Notes: generated by a model not told the origin, from the letters alone. Positions 26,611-35,890 are shown, counted from the stretch's first letter. The stretch is DNA of 64,000 nt from Marivirga arenosa (GCF_030503875.2 NZ_CP129968.2:3684001-3748000); one strand, 5' to 3'. Numbers and translations are program-made.

Positions 26611-28212
26611 TTATTTAGTTTTTGGGTATATTAAAGAGAAAGATACAAAAATTATTGCTGAAAAAAAGATACCAAATACGTTAGGGTCTAAACCGAGCGG
26701 CAATTTGAATAGAAAATCACTAAATGGCAGCTCAATTATTTGCATTTTATTCACCACATTCACCATTTGGCCTGGAGTCATCTCCGCTAAGTTCAAATCA
26801 GCAAAACCAACATAATTAGAGGCTCTCTCTATAAATGTTCGTATTTCATCCATTTTAGTTGCAGTTCCAAAGGTGATTTTATTGGCTTGAAGAACAGCAG
26901 TTATAAACCCACCGGTAAGCATAGAAGCAAAGGCAGCATTATTATTACTTTTTTTCCAAAATAATCCTCCCAAAATAGGAACGAATAAGCCCGATACCAT
27001 AAAAGCATAGCTATAGAGCATTAAACTCAAAACATTTTCCATAGCACTGGCGAGCAATAAAGCTAAGGCACCCACTATCAAGGTAACCACTTGTGATAAT
27101 CTTAACTCCTTTTTATCAGTGTTAAATTTATTGGTAAACTGCTTAATGAAATCAGAAACAAAGTTTCCTGAGGAAGCCATTAAACAACTATCCGCAGTAG
27201 AAAGAATAGCTGAAAAATAAGCTGACATCATAATTCCTAGTAAACCTACCGGCAATACGGTGGCCAGCATCATAGGCAAACCTTTTTCAGGATCGGCCTG
27301 AGCAATATTATCAGGACCTAAAGCTGCGAACATCCCTTGATCAGCTGCCACTCGAGCCAATAATCCTAAGGCAACGCCCATAAAAGCCATCACTGGCCAT
27401 TCAAATAAGCCTGCAATAAACCATGCTTTTTTAGCTGTTTTCACATCCTTACTCGCATAAATTCTTTGATAGAGGGTCATGCCCACAAACCAAATGGGGA
27501 TGATGGTAACTACCCAATATACTATATCCTGCCAATTTAAATTAGTTAAGGAAAGCATTTCAGGATCGAGCGTTTTTTTAATGGCTGACCATCCGCCTAC
27601 TGAATAATAGGATAAGGGTATCCCGATTAGAATTAAGCCCCCCAGTAAAATAATCCATTGAATAGTGTCAGTATAGATCACCGCTTTTATTCCTCCCATT
27701 ACGGTATAAACCACTGCGATAACACCCATAATGATCAAAGCCTGGTTCAAGCCGATTTCAGGAAATGTACCTGAAGCCAATTTTGCCCCTGCCAATATTT
27801 GAGAACTAGTAAAGCCTAAATACCCAACTGCAGAAATTAATGCGGCAGCAATGGCCGTCTTCTTATCAAAGAAATAAGCAAATAACTGTGGCATGGTATG
27901 AAACTTTTCAAAAGCTTTATTGCCTCTTACTTTCGGGATTAGAAAAACAGCCGCTAACCATGCTCCTATTAAACCGGTGAACAACATCCATGAACCGGAT
28001 ATTCCAATCGTAAATCCTAAACCACCCAATCCTATAGAAAAGCCTCCACCAACATCGGTTGCCACTACACTTAATCCAATATGCCAACTGCTCATTTTTC
28101 TTCCGCCCACATAATAGTCATCCATACCCGTATTTGATCGCAAAAAATAATAGCCTACCGCCAGCATAGCCAGCATATATATGACGAATATTGAAATATC
28201 TATAATGTGCAT
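26611..28212 (-). CDS. Sodium:solute symporter (SSS family)
   Basis: 533 aa polytopic membrane transporter with about 13 helices. The SSS signature is visible in VGGRKMSSWHIGLSVVATDV near residues 36-55 and the GSGMA-like Na site in GGFSIGLGGLGFTIG. Helix VIII to X carries SAYFSAILSTADSCLMASSG, the serine-rich sodium site. The substrate is unknown, but the downstream genes (GNAT, racemase, amidohydrolase) point to an amino acid or N-acyl amino acid. It is the promoter-proximal gene of the operon. Confidence 0.9.
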   Translation of the reverse strand: MHIIDISIFVIYMLAMLAVGYYFLRSNTGMDDYYVGGRKMSSWHIGLSVVATDVGGGFSIGLGGLGFTIGISGSWMLFTGLIGAWLAAVFLIPKVRGNKAFEKFHTMPQLFAYFFDKKTAIAAALISAVGYLGFTSSQILAGAKLASGTFPEIGLNQALIIMGVIAVVYTVMGGIKAVIYTDTIQWIILLGGLILIGIPLSYYSVGGWSAIKKTLDPEMLSLTNLNWQDIVYWVVTIIPIWFVGMTLYQRIYASKDVKTAKKAWFIAGLFEWPVMAFMGVALGLLARVAADQGMFAALGPDNIAQADPEKGLPMMLATVLPVGLLGIMMSAYFSAILSTADSCLMASSGNFVSDFIKQFTNKFNTDKKELRLSQVVTLIVGALALLLASAMENVLSLMLYSYAFMVSGLFVPILGGLFWKKSNNNAAFASMLTGGFITAVLQANKITFGTATKMDEIRTFIERASNYVGFADLNLAEMTPGQMVNVVNKMQIIELPFSDFLFKLPLGLDPNVFGIFFSAIIFVSFSLIYPKTK

Positions 28213-28496
28213 ATCTTAAGCTTATTGATTGATTTAAAGAATAGTTAATCTTTAAACTACAAAAAATAAGTTGGCTAGTAAAATGAACTTATTTTAATGA
28301 GGTTTTTATAGGGATGAGTGAACTTTCTTAAAAGCTAACTGATAATTTTACTTAGCCTAAAAGAATGATATTTGTCATGTTTAGCAACATTTATTATTAT
28401 TTTATTTACATAATAATCAAGTTGTTATGATTTTTTAATTAATTATTTCATATATTTACTTGTGTACAGAAATTACAAACTATATACATTAAAGTT
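28213..28496. other. Divergent intergenic region, symporter and rhodanese genes
   Basis: 284 bp of AT-rich sequence with no gene. It must hold the promoters of the - strand symporter operon and the + strand rhodanese gene. The nearest -7-like box for the latter is TATATTTA at 28451-28458, one base off the consensus, without a well-placed -33 element. Confidence 0.5.
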
Positions 28497-28820
28497 ATGC
28501 CTAATTATAAAAATTTAACTATTCAGGAATTTGATCAAGGAATCAAAGAAAATCCTGAAGCAATAATTTTAGATGTTAGAACTCCATCAGAATTTGCAAG
28601 CGGTCACTTAGAACATGCAGTTAATGCACCTAACATAAGTGAAGCCATCTCTTCACTGGATCCTGAGAAAGAGTATTTTGTTCACTGCCGAGTAGGAGGC
28701 AGAAGTGCAGTTACTGCACAATACTTATCCATGAAAGGCTTTAAAAATATCAATAATTTGAATGATTCAATTGACAATACCAGTTTGAAACTTCATAAAT
28801 CGAGCGTAAAAGTAGCTTAA
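28497..28820 (+). CDS. Rhodanese-like domain protein
   Basis: 107 aa single-domain sulfurtransferase-type protein. The N-terminal LDVRTPSEFASGHLEHAVNAPN is the classic rhodanese start (about residues 25-46) and the active Cys is C64 in FVHCRVGGRS. It is likely cytoplasmic and monocistronic. Such stand-alone rhodaneses move sulfane sulfur, but the partner here is not known. Confidence 0.9.
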   Translation: MPNYKNLTIQEFDQGIKENPEAIILDVRTPSEFASGHLEHAVNAPNISEAISSLDPEKEYFVHCRVGGRSAVTAQYLSMKGFKNINNLNDSIDNTSLKLHKSSVKVA

Positions 28821-28915
28821 AATAATTTCTAATTCTTCTATGATACAATAAGGGTCTTATCGCATACTAAGGCCTTTGTTGCATGCATTAGTTTTCAACA
28901 CACAGAAGATGAAAA

Positions 28916-31900
28916 CTATACCCCAAGATATTCTTTTACTACTTTCACCGACATATATTCCATCTGTTGCTCGCTAAATGCTTTCTGGAAATTACCGTAA
29001 TAGTTTTTAAACGCTATACCCTGAAGCATATTTAAAAAGTAATCACTACCGTACATAATTCTACTTCTGATTTTTTGATTATCAGCAGTATCTGTTTTAA
29101 AATAGCGTTCTGCTATAGTTTGAAGCATCTCAGGCTTAGTTTGACAGGATAAATCAGTATATACATTATCAAAATCCAGGATCAGGCGTTTGATTTCTTC
29201 TTGCCATTCGTGACTTCCTCCACCAAAATGAGCTAAGCATATTTTCAGATCAGGATACTTTTCTAAAACCTTACGCCATAAAGTTGGATGGTTTAAGCGA
29301 TGCGCTCTTTCTTTAATCGACTTATCAAAACCACCCTGCAGTAGGTTGTATTCGAAATCATGATAGGCTTTATCTTTAAAAACTAATTTATAGGTATAGT
29401 CATTGTCGCTAGTGTCCTCCTCTTGGGTGCACAGGTCACCATAAATTTGAATGCGATCCGTAAAAGTAGCAAAGCCAGAATCAGAGCAGTGTGCCATAAT
29501 GGGAATCTGGTTTTCCTCGCACCATTTGTACAAACTTGTACCATGCACAAAGGCATTATCAGGATCAAATAGATTTAAATCGGTGGGCGAATATCCGTTT
29601 GGCGTGTAGAGCTTTACCCCATGGAAAACTTTGTCCTTCCCGATATTCTCTTCCACTTCCTGAGCCATGCCTTCTCTACGAGGATCAACAGCTAGGAATG
29701 GAAAGATATCATTTCCGTAAAGCGTCTTTAATTGCTCTAATTCCTGCTTCTGGGTTTTATAGGAATTCTTTGCATCCTCTAAAACCGCAGCGTTCACAAG
29801 GTTCAAGCCTTTTATAATCTTTTTGGCATATTTAAGAATTCTCACTGAATCTTCATTTGGCACCTTTTCATCGCTAAAGATAAACTCACCATTCTCCTCA
29901 AAGCGCTGAACCAGACTATCCATTTGATCTAAAAATTCAGCATGTTTCACTTTAAACTCTTGCATTTTTTCAGCAATTACGGAAGCTGCATTATCCGCAT
30001 CATAATCATTTCTGAAAGTCATTTCTAAATCGAACATAAGGGGAATGTAGCGAAAGGTTTTAGGCTGATGCGCTCTAGTTTCCCAATAATCTTCTTCCAA
30101 ATCATCTAGCATTTGGCGAGCGCCTTTATTGAATAAGAAATAATTAAATACATTACGAATTACCCTGCCAATTCCATGTTCACTTCCCTCTCCCTCTCGT
30201 GTGTTGATCGGTTCAAGCTGCTCATCAGGATTGTCCTGATCAAGATAATCTATTATATCGCCCAATAACATTAAGATAAGCCTACCCGTGATCACATTTC
30301 GACCAAACAGATGACAATGCGCATCAAAATGATCGATAGATTTTAGTTTGTTATAATCTACTTTTTCAGCTTCTTCGGTAAAGAAAAAGCTTTCAATTTT
30401 ATCCTGACAATCCTGCTTTTCAATCAATCTGCCATGTAGGGCATCATTAATCATATGCTTTTTGTATTTAGCTGGATTATAGCCGGCTATGGCCACATAT
30501 TGACTCGGCAAACTGAATTGATTTTTGGTGCTGATCACCCAATCATTATGTTCCGATAAGATCTTATCAATTCCTAACTCTAGCTTTCTAGCGCCCCACC
30601 CATTATTTTCATAATTTCCAGCTATAGGCAGATAGCGCGTAGTCTCTTGAATAGGCGTATTATAAATAATTTTATTTAAGGCTTCACTTCCCGGCTTCAT
30701 CACCTCCACACCCGGTTGCTTAATCACCCATTCGAATGAATGTTGCAATAAAGCTGAGATAAACACAACAGGCGCTCCAATCCCAATCTTTCGCATTACC
30801 TTTTTCAACATTTTAAAGCCAAAAGCCATGCCTTCTGCAAAAGTGAGATAGCCTACCCCATTTCCAGAAGCTACCAAAGCTACTTTGCCGACTCGAAGAC
30901 TGTCCTGCCCGTAATTGGCTAGAAATTGTGCCAACAATCCTCCCTGACTGGTTCCTATTACATCCACTTCCTGATCAAAGGCCTGAATATCTAACTCATT
31001 GAGCATGCTAAACATCTTCTTGATATTGCCTTCAGCATCCCAGAAAAAGGTAGGATGATCAAAGGCAATCACTTGCTCATAATTCCCCTCCTTTAAGAAA
31101 TCATGAAGCCAATCATAAACTTCACCAAAGGAGCCTTTTGTACTGGCGAAGGTTCCATGTAGCAGCAATAAGGTTTTCTTACTTTCCTTTATAGAACCAA
31201 AGTTTGCATTTCTAAATTTACCCTTATCATTCATTACCAATAGCTGATGATCCTTCACAAAAAGGCCCGTTTTATAGCTGGCCAATTCATCTTCAATCAA
31301 TTCTACTATTTCCTGACTATTAGAGGGTAAATCCTTTTCCTTATTCTTTCTGTAGGCTCTTTTGAATACCAACACTTTCACAATGAATTCCTCCTGCTTG
31401 TATTGGGTGGATAAGCGATAGCGATTCGGAATACCCGGAACGGCTTCTATGGCTTTATGGGGTAGCGCATTAAATATATAGGTGAGGCGATCGCGCTCAT
31501 TGGTATTATGAGCTGGAGTAGCTATCGGTAAAATGTAGTCTAATTCTGCCGCTTCATTATTTTCTCTTTGGTGCTGATAAAAGGCCAAAGCGCCCTGTTC
31601 AGGACCAAGAAAAGCATCTAATCTTAGCTTAGGAATTTCTTCTAAAGCAAAAATATCAGGATAGGGAATGTCTAACTCACTAAGGTTGATTACCTTTTCT
31701 TTGATGTCATTTTGAAGATCCAGCTCAGGATACATCTCCTTAATCAGCTTTACCTCCTCCCCAATGGTAGATTTATCCTCAAATTGATCATTTCCCTCAT
31801 TCGAACAATACAGCTGCCCTTCCCAATCGACAGGAGTATTATCGGCATAGCCCAGAGTACCCCAAACGCCCGGCATTTTATCCGCGTCCTTCCGGTTCAG

Positions 31901-32029
31901 GATTTTAGGGATGGCAAAATTTTGAAGGTAGTTAAGGTCCTTATCCGCTTTTTCAGAACGTAATAAAATAAATTTCTTTTCGATGGGTGATGCCATAAAA
32001 GAACGGGCATCAAGTGCTATAGGTCTCAT
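28916..32029 (-). CDS. Fusion of an alpha/beta hydrolase (DUF7379-like) and a TIM-barrel amidohydrolase
   Basis: 1037 aa from the ATG at 32029; the frame extends 44 codons further upstream (to 32161), but that part is low in coding character. The first half holds an alpha/beta hydrolase with TLLLLHGTFASTKGSFG and a nucleophile elbow GTSQGG (S361). The second half starts at SIDHFDAHCHLFG (metal ligands H571 and H573), then continues with VDPRREG, IMAHCSDSG, ICLAHFGGG and MYGSDYF, typical of amidohydrolase_2/TatD-like barrels. The hydrolase resembles the lipase-like domains found beside CHAT proteins. The joined architecture is unusual; the substrate is unknown. It stands alone at the edge of the accessory region. 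Confidence 0.8.
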   Translation of the reverse strand: MRPIALDARSFMASPIEKKFILLRSEKADKDLNYLQNFAIPKILNRKDADKMPGVWGTLGYADNTPVDWEGQLYCSNEGNDQFEDKSTIGEEVKLIKEMYPELDLQNDIKEKVINLSELDIPYPDIFALEEIPKLRLDAFLGPEQGALAFYQHQRENNEAAELDYILPIATPAHNTNERDRLTYIFNALPHKAIEAVPGIPNRYRLSTQYKQEEFIVKVLVFKRAYRKNKEKDLPSNSQEIVELIEDELASYKTGLFVKDHQLLVMNDKGKFRNANFGSIKESKKTLLLLHGTFASTKGSFGEVYDWLHDFLKEGNYEQVIAFDHPTFFWDAEGNIKKMFSMLNELDIQAFDQEVDVIGTSQGGLLAQFLANYGQDSLRVGKVALVASGNGVGYLTFAEGMAFGFKMLKKVMRKIGIGAPVVFISALLQHSFEWVIKQPGVEVMKPGSEALNKIIYNTPIQETTRYLPIAGNYENNGWGARKLELGIDKILSEHNDWVISTKNQFSLPSQYVAIAGYNPAKYKKHMINDALHGRLIEKQDCQDKIESFFFTEEAEKVDYNKLKSIDHFDAHCHLFGRNVITGRLILMLLGDIIDYLDQDNPDEQLEPINTREGEGSEHGIGRVIRNVFNYFLFNKGARQMLDDLEEDYWETRAHQPKTFRYIPLMFDLEMTFRNDYDADNAASVIAEKMQEFKVKHAEFLDQMDSLVQRFEENGEFIFSDEKVPNEDSVRILKYAKKIIKGLNLVNAAVLEDAKNSYKTQKQELEQLKTLYGNDIFPFLAVDPRREGMAQEVEENIGKDKVFHGVKLYTPNGYSPTDLNLFDPDNAFVHGTSLYKWCEENQIPIMAHCSDSGFATFTDRIQIYGDLCTQEEDTSDNDYTYKLVFKDKAYHDFEYNLLQGGFDKSIKERAHRLNHPTLWRKVLEKYPDLKICLAHFGGGSHEWQEEIKRLILDFDNVYTDLSCQTKPEMLQTIAERYFKTDTADNQKIRSRIMYGSDYFLNMLQGIAFKNYYGNFQKAFSEQQMEYMSVKVVKEYLGV

Positions 32030-32167
32030 ATTGGAAGGTTTTAGTTGAACTTGAATCCTTATACAAATTCGCACTTTTAAAGCAGGAATGCAATACCTAT
32101 TTATGGGTAAGTTCGCTTTGAGTGGAGAATTTGAAATCTGTAAAATTTCAAAAAACTCCATTTTTTC

Positions 32168-32265
32168 ATTACATTTAGCGCATCAGTTCATTTACAACCA
32201 AAACCTAATGCTCAGCTTTATTTTTTGAATTGTGAGGACTGACAAAATAGATATATCATCACCTA
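32168..32265. repeat. 98-bp direct repeat, copy A
   Basis: This stretch matches 35891-35988 with 6 mismatches in 98 bases and the same orientation. Copy A lies 5' of the HEPN-motif gene, copy B 5' of the serine hydrolase gene. In both cases a hairpin region and then a GTTAGC motif follow before the next start codon. Confidence 0.85.
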
Positions 32266-32309
32266 GGGGTGACGATATATAAATATAGTCACCAGGGGGT
32301 AACTATATT
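32251..32309. repeat. Two tandem imperfect hairpins
   Basis: ATATATCATCACC and GGTGACGATATAT (32251-32280) and AATATAGTCACC and GGTAACTATATT (32282-32309) each form a 12-13 bp stem with one mismatch. The two share the arrangement ATAT-TCACC-loop-GGTGA-ATAT and stand between repeat copy A and the next gene. Confidence 0.65.
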
Positions 32310-32353
32310 CAGTTGTTAGCCACAAGGTGAAAACCAATCTACAAGAATAAAAA

Positions 32354-33931
32354 ATGGAGAAAGATTATTTTCTTTTAGAGGACAAAAAAAAGGAAATTGA
32401 ATCCAAGTTCTTAATCAAAAATGGTTGGCTGAAAATTTATGAAGATGATTCTAAAGACTTTGACGATTCTGCTGGATTATATTGTTGTCTAATATCAAAC
32501 GACAAAGTTGAGAAATACAGTCAAGATTATAATTGGCCACTTTCAATGGGAAGTGAAGGAAAGCCATCTGTTTACGGAGACAACACGTATAAATCAAATG
32601 ACGAAGAAGGTTTAGAACCTTTTTTATTCTACAAAAGCTTTTCATTACAAGAAACTTCAATAAAATATATAGATGTTGCAGAAGAATTTATTCTCTACTT
32701 TCGACTTTACGAAAAAGGGAATGACAAACAAAACCGCACATTTTATTATGTAAGCGATTATGGAGAATTAGATGAAGTTCTAATCATTGAACCAAAATTG
32801 ATTAAGGTAAAAATCAAGTATTTGAGGGAATATATCACAATGAGAGATATGAACTTCGTAGTATGCTATGATTTTATGAGATTGCTAAAAGAAATCCCTT
32901 CAGATTGGAACATCAAACACAAGGATAAATTAATCAAAGAAAACGACTTTATTTATAGTCATTTAATTCGCAATGTATCCGACAAAACTCAAAGTTGGAT
33001 TATGGGAAAAGTATTTATTAAACCAAATGAATTAAAGAAATCACATTTTGACTTTGGAGAAGCAAAAAATGAAAGATTTATAATCGGAATTGATGACGAA
33101 GGAGAATTAATTTATGAAGATTGCGGAAAAACAGACGGCAATCATTTTAAAGTTACTTATTTCAAAAAAGAGGTTTTAAACAAATACTACAATGAACCAA
33201 ACAAATATCAAGTTGATGGATTTAGTGTTGGCTCAAAGTTTTTTAGATTAAAAATAGACAATAATGTAGATGAATACATTCCTGTCTTTCTTACCAATTT
33301 GAGAATGCTTCCAGAAAAGGAACAACTTCATTGGAAACAATATAATATTCCACCAAAAGAGGGAATGAATATTAGTAGAACTTATTACAGAACAATGATA
33401 GAAGGTCAATGGGCAGAACAACCTGAAACTGTTGACTTGTTCTTTAAATCAAAGTATAAAAGCTTCAATAAAAAATGGCAAGAAAAGTTTGGTTGGCAAT
33501 TGTACAAACCATTATCAAAAAAAGATGAGCATCTATTTACTGCATTACATAAAATAACAACAAATAACGTTAAAGCTTTCTGTGAGCAAACTCTAACAAT
33601 AGTAAAACTGACTATTGATAGACTTAATGAAAAGGAATTGGCAAAAGGGTTAGATTTAGAGTCAAAAATTCGAGGAATTGGAAAGTTTGAAAAGTTTTTA
33701 GAGTCAAAAGGAATGAATATTCCCGATATGTTTGTGTTTTTAAGAAATCTTCAAAATTTAAGGTCTGGACTAATTGCCCATACATTTAGTGAGTCTAATA
33801 AAGACTGTAAAAAAGCTATTGAATATTTTGGAATTACAGATAGCAATTACATTGAAGTTTTGGAAGAAATATTTGTAAAATCAATATTTACATTTAATAC
33901 TCTGGAAAAATTTTTTGAGTTGAAAGAATAA
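32354..33931 (+). CDS. Uncharacterised protein with a C-terminal HEPN-like Rx5H motif
   Basis: 525 aa, cytoplasmic, no known family recognised. The N-terminal 350 residues are mixed alpha/beta with many aromatic and charged residues. The C-terminal 150 residues are helical and contain R470-S-G-L-I-A-H476 in LRNLQNLRSGLIAHTFSES, the Rx4-6H spacing of HEPN ribonucleases. HEPN proteins act in abortive infection and toxin-antitoxin systems, but this remains a motif-level inference. It lies between a GTTAGCC core (32315-32321) and an attC-like element (33941-34071), so it looks like a gene cassette. Confidence 0.6.
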   Translation: MEKDYFLLEDKKKEIESKFLIKNGWLKIYEDDSKDFDDSAGLYCCLISNDKVEKYSQDYNWPLSMGSEGKPSVYGDNTYKSNDEEGLEPFLFYKSFSLQETSIKYIDVAEEFILYFRLYEKGNDKQNRTFYYVSDYGELDEVLIIEPKLIKVKIKYLREYITMRDMNFVVCYDFMRLLKEIPSDWNIKHKDKLIKENDFIYSHLIRNVSDKTQSWIMGKVFIKPNELKKSHFDFGEAKNERFIIGIDDEGELIYEDCGKTDGNHFKVTYFKKEVLNKYYNEPNKYQVDGFSVGSKFFRLKIDNNVDEYIPVFLTNLRMLPEKEQLHWKQYNIPPKEGMNISRTYYRTMIEGQWAEQPETVDLFFKSKYKSFNKKWQEKFGWQLYKPLSKKDEHLFTALHKITTNNVKAFCEQTLTIVKLTIDRLNEKELAKGLDLESKIRGIGKFEKFLESKGMNIPDMFVFLRNLQNLRSGLIAHTFSESNKDCKKAIEYFGITDSNYIEVLEEIFVKSIFTFNTLEKFFELKE

Positions 33932-33940
33932 AAGCCCCAT

Positions 33941-34071
33941 GGCTAACAATGTATATAAAAAATAGCGGTTTTATCGCTTTAAGGAAACAAAATGAATAAA
34001 TTAAAGGTCAGTAATAAACCAAAAAGTCAGTGAGGAAAACTCGCTACTTTTCATATACGAGACCGTTAGGC
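33941..34071. repeat. attC-like intergenic element, copy 1
   Basis: 131 bp starting 10 bases after a stop codon. GGCTAAC (33941-33947) and GTTAGGC (34065-34071) are the outer cores, the second matching GTTRRRY. Inside, GTATATAAAAAATAGCG (33951-33967) pairs with CGCTACTTTTCATATAC (34042-34058) at 15 of 17 positions; the centre is unpaired. The layout matches an integron attC site but no integrase is present in the window. Confidence 0.6.
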
Positions 34072-34094
34072 TAAATTGATATGTCATCAAAAAA

Positions 34095-34649
34095 ATGATT
34101 TATATATTCCTAAGTATCTGTTTTCAGTTAATCAGCATAAATTCAACTTCAACCTTTGATCAATTCTTCAAAGCTTCATTGGATAACTATTTAAGCAAAC
34201 CTTTAGATTTTCCGGCAAATCTGGAAAATGAAATTTTATATCGCTGTATTTATGACTTTAATAATGACGGTTTAAATGATGTGGCTCTAAGTGGTCAAAA
34301 ATCAGGAGTCTTCGGAAAAGGCGGAGGAGAATGGTATATATATTTTCAAGGAGACTCATTTAAAAGTAATGAGAGCCAAAAGACTATGCTTCTAGGTTGC
34401 GACTTTAGTGGTATTATTGATCAAAATAAAATACTATTTTTCAATTCTTATGGTTGTTGTGCTGGTGAATTAATTGAGTACACCTTTTATGGGAATTCTT
34501 TCGAAATGATATCTAAAACATTAGAAAACAGTGAAAAATACGACCTGTGGAGCGAAATAAATAAAAGCTTCGAGAAGCTGGATAAATTACCATTTCAAGA
34601 AATTAAATATTCTGATTTAATTGAAGGTAAAGCATGGAACGATAAATAA
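34095..34649 (+). CDS. Small exported protein with a calcium-loop-like motif
   Basis: 184 aa with a hydrophobic N-terminus (about 1-15), followed by CIYDFNNDGLNDVALSG (about residues 51-67), an Asp/Asn-rich loop like the FG-GAP or EF-hand-like motif that binds calcium, and a GKGGGEWYIYFQG stretch. Four cysteines include GCC at about 119-121. Function unknown. It starts 23 bases after the GTTAGGC core, consistent with a cassette-borne gene. Confidence 0.6.
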   Translation: MIYIFLSICFQLISINSTSTFDQFFKASLDNYLSKPLDFPANLENEILYRCIYDFNNDGLNDVALSGQKSGVFGKGGGEWYIYFQGDSFKSNESQKTMLLGCDFSGIIDQNKILFFNSYGCCAGELIEYTFYGNSFEMISKTLENSEKYDLWSEINKSFEKLDKLPFQEIKYSDLIEGKAWNDK

Positions 34650-34741
34650 AACGTAGCCTTCATTCCCGCATGCTTTGCATGCTTAGAAATTATTATCAAT
34701 ACCTTAAGACTTAAACACCAAGCCTGCTTATGAAATAGGCT
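34650..34741. other. Non-coding stretch before the tandem repeat
   Basis: Contains two small palindromes: GCATGC-TTT-GCATGC at 34668-34682 and AAGCCT/AGGCTT near 34720-34742. No gene is seen. Confidence 0.5.
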
Positions 34742-34971
34742 TCCTGCGTCATTTTACCCTCTCCTGCGTGAATATGACCCTTTCCTGCGAGACTATTGAG
34801 GCTTCCTGCGGCACTAATACCCTTTCCTGCGCCATTTTTACCCCTTCCTGCGGTACTTTAATGGCTTCCTGCGTGACTTATACCCCTTCCTGCGCCAAGT
34901 TGGGGGCTTCCTGCGAGACTTTTGACCTCTCATGCGCCAAATTATCAATTTCCTGCGCACTTATCAGCATG
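34742..34971 (+). repeat. 21-bp tandem repeat, 11 units
   Basis: Units begin TCCTGCG at 34742, 34762, 34783, 34804, 34825, 34846, 34867, 34888, 34909, 34930 and 34951; spacing is exactly 21 from the second on. The first eight bases are nearly constant and the rest varies. One frame (GTG at 34768 to 34980) is open and would give a 70-aa peptide of heptads with an invariant Ser-Cys pair; in the unit at 34930 a base change leaves the Ser unchanged. Expression is not established. Confidence 0.85.
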
Positions 34972-34982
34972 GCTGTATGAAA

Positions 34983-35011
34983 AAAGCCCTCCTGAATTCA
35001 GGAAGGCTTTG
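34983..35011 (-). terminator. Terminator downstream of the 236-aa protein gene
   Basis: AAAGCC and GGCTTT flank the palindrome TCCTGAATTCAGGA, giving a long stem. On the - strand it is followed by a T6 run. Confidence 0.8.
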
Positions 35012-35013
35012 TA

Positions 35014-35724
35014 TTATGAGGCTTGTCTCATCCTAAAATATCGGCTCGAATAGCCTTTTCGTCTCGCTTCATCTTTCCAGAAGACGTATTTACCAGCTTC
35101 ATAGATTTCATCTACTGCTTGTTTTAAATAGCTGTAGGCTTTATCACGGGTAATTTTGGGGCTGCTATTTTCTTTACGCTCACCATTCGCCTTGGCTAAT
35201 AAAATGCTCATTTCAGAAGCCTGACTAGCCGCAAGGTGTAGTTTATCTTCCTCAAAATTAATAGCTTTTAAGAGCGGTAAATTGGCTAAACCCAAGGCTG
35301 CTAAGTCACTTAAATCCTGCACTAAGTCGGCATTGGAAGTGCCTTGCTCCACTCCTTGCACTTTGGATAGTAAATCCTGTCTTTTTCGGAAAGCAAAACG
35401 GAAGGCGTGTTCAATTTCATTTTTCAAGTCTACCGCTTTCGGGCTCATTTCGTCCCACTCCTGCTGGGCTTCTTCTTTGGTGTATTGATCTTTATTCCAG
35501 ATGGATTGAGCATAGCGTAAAGCTCCAATTCGAGCCTCAAATTCATCGAAATAATTTTTGGGCACTCCTACCTCAATTAATTGCTTTTGATCGGCTTTAC
35601 TCCATTCGAATAAATCGGAGGCTTCCTGCAAGTAAACGTCAACAGGCATGTTAGGAATTTTCGTTTCTGCCGCTTCCATAGCCGCAATGCTCCCCTTTAG
35701 GGTTTCAAAGTTCTCTTTGGACAT
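35014..35724 (-). CDS. Helical protein of unknown function
   Basis: 236 aa, soluble, strongly alpha-helical, rich in Glu, Lys and Ala with no signal peptide. Possible coiled-coil stretches at about residues 60-120, and a basic C-terminus (RRKGYSSRYFRMRQAS). No family is recognised. It is the only - strand gene in this part of the accessory region, is followed by its own terminator, and directly borders the 21-bp tandem repeat on its 3' side and the 98-bp repeat copy B on its 5' side. Confidence 0.65.
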   Translation of the reverse strand: MSKENFETLKGSIAAMEAAETKIPNMPVDVYLQEASDLFEWSKADQKQLIEVGVPKNYFDEFEARIGALRYAQSIWNKDQYTKEEAQQEWDEMSPKAVDLKNEIEHAFRFAFRKRQDLLSKVQGVEQGTSNADLVQDLSDLAALGLANLPLLKAINFEEDKLHLAASQASEMSILLAKANGERKENSSPKITRDKAYSYLKQAVDEIYEAGKYVFWKDEARRKGYSSRYFRMRQAS

Positions 35725-35890
35725 AATCTTATGTTTTGGTTGATACTTATTAAAGCCTCAATATATAGCGTACGAAAGTATATGTCAAGAACTTTTAGTG
35801 TAAATATTTTAGGAGTATTAGATTTATCATATAAGCTTATCCTATTATCTAGCCGTTATCAACTACTATTTTCTTTCTTTAAGGATTTTA

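Noticed and set aside
32030..32161. 44-codon N-terminal extension of the alpha/beta hydrolase fusion
   Set aside because: Composition is unlike the rest of the protein and the region borders the 98-bp repeat; the ATG at 32029 begins a better N-terminus, though the longer form cannot be excluded.
34742..34971. Tandem repeat as a second CRISPR array
   Set aside because: The unit is 21 bp with an 8-bp constant part and no spacer-sized unique sequence; it is a minisatellite.
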